Positions 1 through 6,337 are shown, counted from the first letter of the stretch. The stretch is 6,792 nucleotides of DNA from CAISGS01 sp044376615 (GCA_044376615.1 JBILKO010000129.1:1-6792); one strand, 5' to 3'. The notes: generated by a model not told the origin, from the letters alone. A program made the numbers and translations.

Positions 1-470
1 ACAATCCGCTGTTGCTCTTCGAGTGGGGGGAGGGGGATGGGGAGTGCTTTGAGAAAAGGAAGTGTAACCCCTTGGACCGTTGCTCCGGTCCCTGCATCTA
101 CAACCAACGAAGCAGCGCTCTTGTACCAATAATACAAAAACCGTCGATCAAGTGCCTTTCTGCTTATTGGCACTAAGCCCCGAAGGTCTTGGTTTATTGC
201 GGTGTCCTGCCCCAGAATGCAGACTTTGCCGAGCCCGACTCGGCTTGCAATCACCACTTCCCCAGCAGGAATAATCTTTGATGAAGACGCTGTTAGCCCT
301 GCCTGCGTGATGGAATGATCCGTTGCTGTGATCATTTCCACGTTCATATCTCGAACTGTGGCCCAAGGGATTGATCCATTATAGTAGGCGGGATTGTTCT
401 TGGGTGGTGTCCCGCCGCCTATGATGCTGACAACCTCCCCCAGCGGCCTGACCTCCCACCCCGCCTTCAC
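1..470 (-). CDS. hsdS: HsdS, type I restriction-modification specificity subunit (5' part; runs off left edge)
   Basis: This is the DNA-recognition subunit of a type I restriction-modification enzyme. It would pair with HsdM to make the methyltransferase and with HsdR to make the nuclease. I translated it from the minus strand: 156 complete codons are present, beginning MKAGWEVRPLGEVVSIIGGG. The features are typical of the family: an N-terminal W-x-V-x-x-L-G-E motif (residues 5-11), a GGGTP-K stretch (18-24), a first target-recognition domain to about residue 140, the TGATVQG-(x)5-LK motif near 129-141, and then the start of the central conserved helix with PIPLPPLEEQQRI (144-156). The second recognition domain and the C-terminus lie beyond position 1. 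The start is GTG at 470-468, overlapping the hsdM TGA as GTGA, with GGGGGA a few bases upstream, so translation is probably coupled to hsdM. No frameshift or stop is visible in this part. The family call is firm; the target sequence cannot be read from it. Confidence 0.9.
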   Translation of the reverse strand, partial: MKAGWEVRPLGEVVSIIGGGTPPKNNPAYYNGSIPWATVRDMNVEMITATDHSITQAGLTASSSKIIPAGEVVIASRVGLGKVCILGQDTAINQDLRGLVPISRKALDRRFLYYWYKSAASLVVDAGTGATVQGVTLPFLKALPIPLPPLEEQQRI

Positions 471-1915
471 AGCATCCCCCGGATGCTTTCCAGGATCTCT
501 GCGGTTTCGGCATCGCGGGCCAGCATGTCGGCGATGATGTCTTCGGGTGTGCGCAGGGCGGCGGCCTCGGGCGCATTGGGGTTTTTCACCGACAGGTCAT
601 AGGTCGCCTCGTCCAGATCGGCGCGGTTTATGAGCCAGCTTTTCTCGCTGGTGGCGCGGCGGGCCTGCAGGGCGATGAAGTCGGCCAGGTCCTCATCATT
701 CAGCGGATTGGTCTTGCCCATGCTGCGACCGGGATCGAGCTGATAAAACCAGATACCCCGCGTCGGTGCGCCTTTTTCAAAAAACAGCACCACGGTCTTG
801 ACGCCCGCGCCCTGAAACGTGCCTTGCGGGCAATCCAGCACGGTGTGCAGCTCGGCCGCCTCGAGCAATTCCTTGCGCAGGGCAACGCTGGCATTGTCGG
901 TATTGCTCAGAAACGTGTTCTTGATCACCACGGCCGCACGGCCGCCGGCGCGCAGCTTGCGGATGAAATGCTGCAGGAACAAATAGGCGGTCTCGCCCGT
1001 GCGGATCGGGAAGTTTTGCTGCACCTCGCGCCGCTCGCCGCCGCCAAAGGGGGGATTGGCCAGGATGATGTCGTGACGGTCCTTTTCTTGAATATCCATC
1101 ACGTTTTCATTGAGCGTATTGGTATGGATCAGGTTGGGCGTCTCAATCCCGTGCAGGACCATGTTCATGATCCCGATAATATAGGCCAGGCCCTTTTTCT
1201 CCTGCCCATAAAAGGTGCGGGTTTGCAGGGTGGCAAAGTCAGACGCCGATAGGCCGGGCTTGCGCAAATAGTCATAGGCCTCGCACAAAAAGCCCGCCGA
1301 TCCGCAGGCACCGTCATAAATCGTCTCGCCGATCTTGGGGTCGACCACCGTGATCATGGCCCGGATCAAGGGACGCGGCGTGTAATACTCCCCCCCATTG
1401 CGCCCGGCATTACCCATGCGCCGGATGCGGGTTTCATAGAGCTGTGATAGTTCGTGGCGCTCGGCCTAGGTATTGAAGGACAGGCCATCCACCGCCTCCA
1501 ATATGTCGCGCAGAATATAGCCCGAACGAAACTTGCTGCGCAGCTCGGTAAAGATCTCACCGATCTTGTATTCGATGGTTTGCGGGCTGGTCGCGCTTTG
1601 CCGAAAGGATGCCAGGTGCGGAAACAGGTCGCGATCAATAAAGGCAATCAGATCTTCGCCGATCAGGGCCTTGTTCTGATCCAGCTGGCCGTTTCGCATC
1701 GGCGCTGCCCAGTCGCGCCATTGGAAAGGCCCTGAAATAATCGGCGCATAGGGCTTGCCATCTAGTTCGGCGCGGTCCTTGCGCTCAGATTCCAGATCAT
1801 CGAGATATTTTAAGAACAAGACCCAAGAGGTCTGCTCGACATAGTCCAGTTCATTGGCGATTCCGTCCTCGGCACGCAAATCCTTCTCGATTTTATTGAA
1901 GGTGTTTTCGTACAT
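467..1915 (-). pseudogene. hsdM: HsdM, type I restriction-modification DNA adenine methyltransferase, interrupted by one in-frame amber codon
   Basis: This is the N6-adenine methyltransferase subunit of a type I system; with HsdS it would methylate the recognition site using S-adenosylmethionine. Read through position 1466 the frame gives 482 codons, the usual HsdM length. Residues 1-149 form the N-terminal helical HsdM domain (MYENTFNKIEKDLRAEDG...). The catalytic Rossmann domain follows, with AdoMet motif I DGACGSAGFL at about 201-210 and catalytic motif IV NPPF at 287-290, then a C-terminal helical tail. Codon 150 (1468-1466) is TAG, inside a FNT-x-AERHELSQLYE stretch where family members normally have glutamine. 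The frame is the same on both sides and I see no other damage. The 149-residue product has no catalytic motifs. The next in-frame ATG, at 1417, has no good Shine-Dalgarno, so reinitiation looks weak. The first ATG (1915) has only a GGGG tract five bases upstream. It is probably a recent pseudogene; readthrough, suppression or a sequence error are alternatives. Confidence 0.88.
1466..1468 (-). other. In-frame TAG codon interrupting hsdM (position of an expected Gln)
   Basis: On the minus strand the local sequence is AAT ACC TAG GCC GAG CGC CAC GAA CTA. Upstream and downstream codons are in one frame and both encode conserved HsdM sequence. A single C-to-T change from CAG explains the stop. The ancestral ACCCAGGCC would contain CCAGG, with the changed base at the inner cytosine, which is the base methylated by Dcm-type enzymes and prone to deamination. 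That route is an inference; I do not know whether this organism has such a methylase. Confidence 0.8.
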
Positions 1916-2008
1916 GGTTGCCCCAATGTCGCTAGACTCTCGCCGCCTTCCTAACCGCTTTCGGTTGTGCGGCGCAATTGCTCAAGCCCGTTTGGACGGC
2001 GCGATCGC

Positions 2009-2037
2009 ATAATCGAACGGGTGCGGCTTTTTTTGAA
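2009..2037 (-). promoter_or_regulatory. Candidate sigma70-type promoter for hsdM
   Basis: On the minus strand TTCAAA (2037-2032) is followed after 17 bases by GATTAT (2014-2009). Each box matches four of six consensus bases. It would give an untranslated leader of roughly 85 bases before the hsdM ATG at 1915. The boxes are weak and AT-rich sequence is scarce here, so this is only the best candidate in the gap between the tRNA gene and hsdM. Confidence 0.28.
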
Positions 2038-2042
2038 GTCTG

Positions 2043-2080
2043 AATTGGGGAGGGAGGGGACGCATCCCGCAAACCCAATT
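2043..2080 (-). repeat. Inverted repeat directly 3' of tRNA-Leu
   Basis: Immediately after the CCA end, on the minus strand, AATTGGG (2080-2074) is matched by CCCAATT (2049-2043). Inside is a second small stem GGGA-TGCG-TCCC. The pair could form a nested structure in the tRNA precursor's 3' trailer. No T-run follows it in the direction of tRNA transcription, so I do not call it a Rho-independent terminator. A role in 3' trailer processing is possible but unproven. Confidence 0.4.
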
Positions 2081-2167
<87 letters not shown>

Positions 2168-2178
2168 CCAGACCGGCG

Positions 2179-2220
2179 GGCCGGTTTGGGGAGGGCGTGT
2201 GATAAGGCAGCAAACCGGCC
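2179..2220. repeat. 10-bp perfect inverted repeat across the tRNA-Leu promoter and leader
   Basis: GGCCGGTTTG at 2179-2188 is exactly complementary to CAAACCGGCC at 2211-2220, with a 22-base loop. One arm lies inside the promoter spacer and the other in the expected 5' leader of the tRNA transcript, so the two arms flank the -10 box and the probable start site. It could be an operator for a dimeric regulator or a DNA cruciform. It would not form a full RNA hairpin in the tRNA transcript, because one arm lies upstream of the start. Its function is unknown. Confidence 0.45.
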
Positions 2221-2227
2221 TGGTCAA
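2199..2227 (-). promoter_or_regulatory. sigma70-type promoter of tRNA-Leu
   Basis: On the minus strand TTGACC (2227-2222, five of six consensus bases) is followed after exactly 17 bases by TATCAC (2204-2199, four of six). Transcription would begin around 2192, about 25 bases before the mature tRNA 5' end at 2167, leaving a short GC-rich leader for RNase P. Spacing, orientation and distance all fit a tRNA promoter. Confidence 0.65.
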
Positions 2228-2303
2228 TGCTGGTTTTGATGGATTTTGTGGGGCTGGGCGGGGTGAGAGGCTTTTGCGCCGTTGCGCCGGACCGGCGGCT
2301 CGT

Positions 2304-2319
2304 CTATCCGAAAGGATAG
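2304..2319 (+). other. Perfect hairpin with GAAA tetraloop upstream of the NDUFA9-like gene
   Basis: CTATCC-GAAA-GGATAG forms a six-base-pair stem closed by a GNRA-type loop, ending 38 bases before the ATG at 2358. In a plus-strand transcript it would sit in the 5' untranslated region, clear of the Shine-Dalgarno AGAGGG at 2348-2353. No T-run follows, so it is not a terminator. It may stabilise the mRNA or be chance. Confidence 0.35.
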
Positions 2320-2357
2320 CGGCCTGACTCGCGCTTGGGCTTGGCAAAGAGGGTGGT

Positions 2358-3323
2358 ATGCAAGATCTGGTCACGGTGTTTGGCGGCTCTGGATTTGTCG
2401 GATCACAGATTGTCCGGGCCTTGGCGCGGGGGGGCCTTAGGGTCCGGGTCGCGGTGCGGCGGCCGGGGTTGGGCTATAAGCTGCGTATGCTCGGCGATGT
2501 TGGCCAGATCGAGGTGGTCCAGGCCAATATCCGCGTGCCGTCCTCGGTCGAGCGGGCGCTGGATGGGGCCCAGGCCTGCATTAATGCAGTCGGGGTCTTG
2601 TACGAAAGCGGCCGCCAGGGCTTTCAAAGCCTGCAGGCCATGGGGGCCAAGACGATTGCGGCGGCCTGTGTTCAGCGCGGCATTGACCGGTTTGTCCAGA
2701 TCTCGGCCATTGGCGCCGATGCGGCCAGCGCCTCGAAATATGCCCAGACCAAGGCGGCGGGCGAGGCGGCGGTGCGCGCCCTGATCCCCTCGGCGATTAT
2801 CATCCGCCCCTCGATCGTGTTTGGCCCCGAAGACGACTTTTTCAACCGCTTTGCAGCCATGGCCAGTATCGCCCCGGCCCTGCCCCTCATCGGCGGTGGC
2901 CAGACCCTGTTCCAGCCGGTCTTTGTCGGCGATGTGGCGGCGGCGACTGTGGCGGCGCTGGGCGATGCGTCCAAGGCCGGTCAGACGTTTGAACTGGGCG
3001 GCCCGGCCGTCTATAGTTTCCGCAGCCTGCTTGAGTTGATCCTGCGCGAGACGGGGCATAAGCGCCTCTTGGTGCCCGTGCCCTGGCCCGTCGCTAGCCT
3101 GATTGGTATGGCCGGGGATCTTCAGGCCAAGATCCTGCCCATGGCCCCAGTCTTGACCAGCGACCAGGTGATCTTGCTCAAGTCCGACAATATCACCAAT
3201 CCGGCCCTGCCGGGGCTGGCGGCACTGGGTATCGAGCCGACGGCGGTTGAGGCGATTGTGCCGTCCTATCTCTATCGCTATCGCAAGGGCGGCCAGTATG
3301 CCGACTTAATTAAGCCGGCTTAA
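2358..3323 (+). CDS. NDUFA9-like complex I-associated NAD(P)-binding protein (atypical SDR)
   Basis: The 321-residue protein has a Rossmann fold of the atypical short-chain dehydrogenase family that includes mitochondrial NDUFA9, an accessory subunit of respiratory complex I. The N-terminal nucleotide motif is GGSGFVGS (residues 9-16). VAVRRP (31-36), after the second beta strand, carries paired arginines that suggest NADPH. QISAIGA lies at 114-120 and a Y-x-x-x-K motif (Tyr128, Lys132) at the usual active-site position. IIIRPSIVFGPEDDFFNRF (147-165) is characteristic of NDUFA9 relatives, and GGGQTLFQPVFVGDVA (179-194) follows. There is no signal peptide. A C-terminal substrate-domain-like half lacks clear catalytic hints. 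The start is supported by AGAGGG five bases... before the ATG. The gene appears to be transcribed alone and faces infC tail to tail. The family is confident; whether it enzymatically reduces anything or only stabilises complex I or acts on quinone or lipid is not known from sequence. Confidence 0.88.
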   Translation: MQDLVTVFGGSGFVGSQIVRALARGGLRVRVAVRRPGLGYKLRMLGDVGQIEVVQANIRVPSSVERALDGAQACINAVGVLYESGRQGFQSLQAMGAKTIAAACVQRGIDRFVQISAIGADAASASKYAQTKAAGEAAVRALIPSAIIIRPSIVFGPEDDFFNRFAAMASIAPALPLIGGGQTLFQPVFVGDVAAATVAALGDASKAGQTFELGGPAVYSFRSLLELILRETGHKRLLVPVPWPVASLIGMAGDLQAKILPMAPVLTSDQVILLKSDNITNPALPGLAALGIEPTAVEAIVPSYLYRYRKGGQYADLIKPA

Positions 3324-3352
3324 GACGGCCCCCTACCCCGGCTTCGCCGGTA

Positions 3353-3371
3353 CTTCCCCCAAGGGGGGAAG
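3353..3371 (+). terminator. Probable terminator of the NDUFA9-like gene
   Basis: An eight-base-pair GC-rich stem with an AAG loop lies 29 bases after the TAA stop. The following plus-strand sequence ATTATCTGTCCT is only moderately T-rich, so it would be an imperfect Rho-independent terminator, perhaps acting with the neighbouring hairpins. Confidence 0.45.
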
Positions 3372-3383
3372 ATTATCTGTCCT

Positions 3384-3407
3384 AAAATCCTCCCCCTTTG
3401 GGGGAGG
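3384..3407 (-). terminator. Probable Rho-independent terminator of infC
   Basis: On the minus strand CCTCCCCC-AAA-GGGGGAGG is followed at once by ATTTTA. It begins about 30 bases past the infC TAG stop. The strong stem and short T-tract fit an intrinsic terminator for infC. Confidence 0.6.
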
Positions 3408-3437
3408 GGGACCCCGAAGGGGTGGAGGGGGCTGACC

Positions 3438-3971
3438 CTAGCGCGGGGCTAGGATCATGATCATCTGCTTGCCTTCCATGCGCGGCTCATATTCGACCTT
3501 GGCGACGGGCTCAAAATCGGCCCGGACCTGGTGCAAGAGCTTCATGCCCAGTTCGGGGTGGGCGAGTTCGCGACCACGAAAGCGCAGTGTGACCTTGACC
3601 TTGTCGCCTTCTTCGAAAAAGCGATGCATGGCCCGGGCCTTCACCTCATAATCATGGGTGTCGATATTGGGGCGCAGCTTGATTTCCTTGATCTCGACGA
3701 TCTTTTGCCGCTTGCGCGCCTCTGCCTTCTTTTTCTGCTCCTGGAACTTGTACTTGCCATAGTCCAGGATCTTGCAGACCGGGGGTTCGGAATTGGGAGA
3801 GACCTCAACCAGGTCCAGACCCGCTTCTTCGGCGGCTTCTAGCGCCGAAACGGTCGGCATAATGCCCTGTTTTTCGCCGTGCTGATCGATCAGCAGGACT
3901 TTTGGGACACGAATCTCATCATTGATGCGCGGGCCGTCCTTGGACGGGGGCGCTGGCATGGGGCGGCGAAT
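3438..3971 (-). CDS. infC: Translation initiation factor IF-3, ATT start codon
   Basis: IF-3 binds the 30S ribosomal subunit, prevents early joining of 50S and checks start codon and initiator tRNA pairing. From the chosen start the product has 177 residues, close to E. coli's 180. The N-domain (about 13-80) begins GPRINDEIRVPKVLLID and contains the family signature YGKYKFQEQKK (71-81). A lysine-rich linker helix (about 79-93) leads to the C-domain (95-177) with IKEIKLRPNIDTHDYEVKA, a FRGRE motif (131-135) and the ending KQMIMILAPR. The start is ATT at 3971-3969, eight bases after AGGAG (3984-3980). The first ATG after it (3959) is 20 bases from that site, and upstream in-frame ATG 4013 precedes it and lacks a fitting site. 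AUU starts are conserved in infC and underlie its autoregulation in E. coli. It ends in TAG. The usual partners rpmI and rplT do not follow; an opposing gene does. Confidence 0.93.
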   Translation of the reverse strand: MRRPMPAPPSKDGPRINDEIRVPKVLLIDQHGEKQGIMPTVSALEAAEEAGLDLVEVSPNSEPPVCKILDYGKYKFQEQKKKAEARKRQKIVEIKEIKLRPNIDTHDYEVKARAMHRFFEEGDKVKVTLRFRGRELAHPELGMKLLHQVRADFEPVAKVEYEPRMEGKQMIMILAPR

Positions 3972-3984
3972 AGGCGGGTCTCCT
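3969..3984 (-). promoter_or_regulatory. Ribosome binding site that fixes the ATT start of infC
   Basis: On the minus strand AGGAG (3984-3980), then eight bases, then ATT (3971-3969). This is the only strong Shine-Dalgarno near the 5' end of the gene. It gives an N-terminus MRRPMPAPPSKDGPR. IF-3 itself discriminates against AUU, so excess IF-3 would lower its own translation, as shown for E. coli infC. That mechanism is carried over by analogy. Confidence 0.75.
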
Positions 3985-4043
3985 GACCTGTTGAAACAGA
4001 GCGCGGTGCGCAAGGAACGTCCCTTAACAGCAAAGCGCTTGCA

Positions 4044-4074
4044 AATATATGACTAAGGCCGCCTCGACTATCAA
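4044..4074 (-). promoter_or_regulatory. Weak candidate promoter for infC
   Basis: On the minus strand TTGATA (4074-4069) is followed after 19 bases by TATATT (4049-4044). Both boxes match consensus well but the spacing is two bases longer than ideal. It would give a leader of about 65 bases before the ATT start. infC could instead also be reached by readthrough from the glycosyltransferase genes, whose last stop is about 155 bases upstream. Confidence 0.35.
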
Positions 4075-4125
4075 GGGTATTGACACCTTATGCCGTGAAA
4101 CCGGCGATTTGGTTGCCAAAAGTGG

Positions 4126-5088
4126 CTAGGGCAACACGCCATAGGCCTGAACGGCGCGCAAAACCATGTCCAGATCGACCTGATCCAGCTGATCGGCCTG
4201 AATCACCGTCACATGGCCGCGCGGCGCGCATTGCGCTGGATCAGAGGCCTTCGAGAACAGGGCAATGGTTGGCGCCCCAGCGGCGCTGATCAGGTGAAGC
4301 GGGCCGGTATCATTGCCGACGGCGAGCACGGCCCGGGCGCCCAGGCTGGCCAGCTGGAAAAAATCGGTCCGGCCGGTTAGGTCGCGTGCGGTTGGGACCG
4401 TGCGCTGAATGGTGCGGGCCAGGGCGCTTTCCTGCGGCCCGCCAATAATGATCACATCAATGCCGGTCGCCTTTAGGGCCTTGGCCAGCGCGGTAAAGTG
4501 CTCAATCGGCCAGCGCTTTTCCGGTCGGTGCGCCGAACCGCCTGGCACAAGTAGGGCATAGGCCCGTTCATTCGTGCGGCGCTCAGGCGTCTGTTTGGTC
4601 GGCGGATTGCCCCAGCACCAGGACAGGTCCGGCCCTGGTGCGGTTCCCGGCGCGGTTGGCGCGTCTGGCCATATGCCAGCATCTTGCAATTGCTCAGCCT
4701 GGCGCTCGAGCGTGTGCATGGCATTGCGCTGCGGATTGCGATGCGGAAGGCTGCAGCCCAGGGCAATGCCTGACCACTGCGGCAGGTTTGGCCACAGGGC
4801 ATAGAAATAGGCGCTCGACCGCGACGAGGTCTGTAAATCATAGACCCGGTCATAGCGCTCGCGTCGCAAACGGCCGATCAGGTCTAGGGTGCCTTGCCAA
4901 CCGCTTGGCCGACCATCGGTCTCGACCCGGTTGAAATAGCCGCTGGCCTTGGCCAGGGCCTCAAACGGAGGCGTGGTCAGGAGCGTGATCTTGGCCGTGG
5001 GATGGGCCGCGCGGATCTTTCTCATGGCCGCCAAGGTCAGGACAAAATCGCCCAGCGCGCCTAGCTTGATGACCAAGATCTTCTTCAT
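4126..5088 (-). CDS. Glycosyltransferase family 9 (ADP-heptose:LPS heptosyltransferase-like)
   Basis: The family adds heptose from an ADP-sugar to the inner core of lipopolysaccharide on the cytoplasmic face of the inner membrane. The 320-residue product opens with the GT-B first strand and loop MKKILVIKLGALGDFVLT (1-18); Asp13 matches the catalytic base described for E. coli WaaC. The C-terminal nucleotide-binding half has VPGGSAHRPEKRWP (181-194), with Lys191 in the usual lysine position, IIIGGPQE (213-220), and the hallmark GNDTGPLHLISAAGAPTIALF (258-278). Residues about 140-176 are proline- and threonine-rich and look like a flexible linker. No membrane segment is visible. The ATG overlaps the upstream GT4 stop as ATGA, so the two are probably translated together. 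It ends in TAG. The family is certain; the exact sugar and acceptor are not, and WaaC, WaaF and WaaQ types cannot be told apart here. Confidence 0.88.
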   Translation of the reverse strand: MKKILVIKLGALGDFVLTLAAMRKIRAAHPTAKITLLTTPPFEALAKASGYFNRVETDGRPSGWQGTLDLIGRLRRERYDRVYDLQTSSRSSAYFYALWPNLPQWSGIALGCSLPHRNPQRNAMHTLERQAEQLQDAGIWPDAPTAPGTAPGPDLSWCWGNPPTKQTPERRTNERAYALLVPGGSAHRPEKRWPIEHFTALAKALKATGIDVIIIGGPQESALARTIQRTVPTARDLTGRTDFFQLASLGARAVLAVGNDTGPLHLISAAGAPTIALFSKASDPAQCAPRGHVTVIQADQLDQVDLDMVLRAVQAYGVLP

Positions 5089-6221
5089 GCCGCGGCCCCG
5101 AGTAGGCGGGCATAGACGTCTAACGTCGCCGAAGTCATGGCCTTGGCTGAATAGAGCCTGACCGCCCGCTCCTGCCCGGCCTTGCCCATGGCCGCGCGCC
5201 CTGCAGGCCCCAGCGCGATTAGGCGGGCCAGACCATCAGCCCAGGCCGCGACATCGCCTGGTGCCAGGCGAAAGCCGGTGACGCCATCGATAACGGTTTC
5301 GGTCGCTGCGCCATGGTCGGCGGCCAGGACTGGCCGACCCATGATTTGCGGCTCCACCGCCGTGCGGCCAAAGGCCTCGGGCTCGAGCGAGGGGGCGGCG
5401 GCGGCGTCACAGGCAAGGTATGCTGCGGGCATGTCGTCACAATGGCCGACCAGGCGAACCTGATCCTCTAGGCCCAGGGATTGCACCAGGTCCTGCAGCT
5501 CCGCCTTATAAGTATCCCGGCCTTGTGAATCCCCCGCCAGGATAAGCACGATCTGGTCCTGGCCCTTTGCCTTAAGTGCACCAATGGCCTCGATGAGCAG
5601 TCTTTGCCCCTTCCACCGCGTCAGCCGTCCGGCCAGAAGCAGGCTAAGCCGTGTATCGCTATCGGTCAGGCCCCAGGCCTGGCGCAAGGCGGCTATACGG
5701 GCCTGATCTACGCGTTCTGGATCAAACCGGCCAAGATCCACCCCGCGCGGGATCGAGATCACCCGATCGGGCGACAGGCCATGGGTGGCGATCACCCGTT
5801 CCCGCGTATAGTCCGAATTGGCAATGGTCAGGGCCCCGCGCGTCATGACTGAATTGTACCAGCGCTTTAGCGGCGAATGGGCATTATAGACCCCGTGATA
5901 GGTGGCCACAAAGGCAATGCCCGTCAGCTTGGCCGCCAGAAAGGCACTGATGGCTGGCGCCCGCGACCTTGCATGAATGACATGGACCTTTTGGCGGCGG
6001 ATAAGCCCGGCCAAGGCCAGGCTATTGGCCAGGATGGTCACGGGGTTTTTGGATTGGACATTGAGGATTTCAACCTCGCCGCCGGACCCGCTCAAGATCT
6101 TGGCCATGCGCCCACCTCGGGTGGCGACAATCGCACGCCCGCCCGCAGCGATGACGGCGCTCGCCACATCCAAGGTGGTTTGCTCAGCCCCGCCTGTGTC
6201 CAGCTCGGGGATGACTTGCAA
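5085..6221 (-). CDS. Glycosyltransferase family 4 (GT-B fold), start uncertain
   Basis: The family transfers a sugar from a nucleotide-sugar to a lipid-linked or LPS acceptor. The 378-residue minimum product has the GT-B N-domain with ELDTGGAEQTT (6-16) at the acceptor loop, HARSRAP (83-89) and ATYHGVYN (106-113). The C-domain has IPRGVDLGRFDP (157-168), the nucleotide-sugar loop LLAGRLTRWKGQ (195-206), VRLVGHCDDMPAAY (255-268) and the E-x7-E motif EPEAFGRTAVE (280-290, Glu282 and Glu290). The end given here is TTG at 6221, which has no Shine-Dalgarno and cuts the first beta strand. The frame stays open upstream to a stop at 6296-6294. A CTG at 6248 follows AAGGA (6261-6257) by eight bases and would add LTLPANFTL, completing the strand. 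There is no ATG or GTG in that extension. The gene overlaps the GT9 gene by four bases and is probably first in that operon. The substrate is unknown. Confidence 0.88.
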   Translation of the reverse strand: MQVIPELDTGGAEQTTLDVASAVIAAGGRAIVATRGGRMAKILSGSGGEVEILNVQSKNPVTILANSLALAGLIRRQKVHVIHARSRAPAISAFLAAKLTGIAFVATYHGVYNAHSPLKRWYNSVMTRGALTIANSDYTRERVIATHGLSPDRVISIPRGVDLGRFDPERVDQARIAALRQAWGLTDSDTRLSLLLAGRLTRWKGQRLLIEAIGALKAKGQDQIVLILAGDSQGRDTYKAELQDLVQSLGLEDQVRLVGHCDDMPAAYLACDAAAAPSLEPEAFGRTAVEPQIMGRPVLAADHGAATETVIDGVTGFRLAPGDVAAWADGLARLIALGPAGRAAMGKAGQERAVRLYSAKAMTSATLDVYARLLGAAA

Positions 6222-6245
6222 AAGCGTGAAATTGGCCGGAAGGGT

Positions 6246-6261
6246 CAGGGGGTTGGTCCTT
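6246..6261 (-). promoter_or_regulatory. Shine-Dalgarno with possible CTG start for the GT4 gene
   Basis: On the minus strand AAGGA (6261-6257), eight bases, then CTG (6248-6246), in frame with the GT4 gene. The added residues (LTLPANFTL before LQVIPEL) complete a normal first beta strand of a GT-B protein. The TTG at 6221 follows a pyrimidine-rich stretch without ribosome binding site. CTG starts are rare, so this stays a proposal. Confidence 0.42.
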
Positions 6262-6337
6262 GAATCAGCCCGATGGATTCGGCCAAACCGGGCCTAAAAG
6301 GCAAGCGAATTCTTAGTGACATTGAGGTTTTGACGCC

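Larger units (their letters stand above)
3338..3423. repeat. Cluster of four GC-rich palindromes (REP-like) between convergent genes
   Basis: Four perfect short hairpins lie in a row: CCGGC-TTC-GCCGG (3338-3350), CTTCCCCC-AAG-GGGGGAAG (3353-3371), CCTCCCCC-TTT-GGGGGAGG (3389-3407) and ACCCC-GAA-GGGGT (3411-3423). The second and third resemble one another in near-inverted form. Pyrimidine-rich arms with three-base loops between tail-to-tail genes are typical of dispersed intergenic palindromes in many Alphaproteobacteria. Only one locus is visible, so dispersed copies cannot be shown here. Confidence 0.6.

Noticed and set aside
467..1417. The C-terminal HsdM piece as an independent gene starting at ATG 1417
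   Set aside because: It lacks a ribosome binding site and the conserved stretch just after the amber codon; it is better read as the 3' part of one broken gene.
1466..1468. TAG reassigned to an amino acid in this organism
   Set aside because: infC and the GT9 gene in the same window both end in TAG at the expected protein end, so global amber recoding is unlikely.
1953..1966. AACCG-CTTT-CGGTT hairpin upstream of hsdM as an operator or terminator
   Set aside because: The stem is only five base pairs, no T-run follows on either strand, and chance is a sufficient explanation.
2028..2034. Seven-T run after a GC-rich stretch as a plus-strand terminator
   Set aside because: No compact stem precedes it and no plus-strand gene ends nearby.
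2403..3059. Long minus-strand open frame opposite the NDUFA9-like gene
   Set aside because: Its translation is arginine- and glycine-rich with no family resemblance; it is the GC-driven antisense shadow of a well-supported gene.
4112..4135. GTTGCC...GGCAAC inverted repeat around the GT9 stop codon as a terminator
   Set aside because: The stem is six base pairs with a 12-base loop, no T-run follows on the minus strand, and an alternative small stem competes with it.
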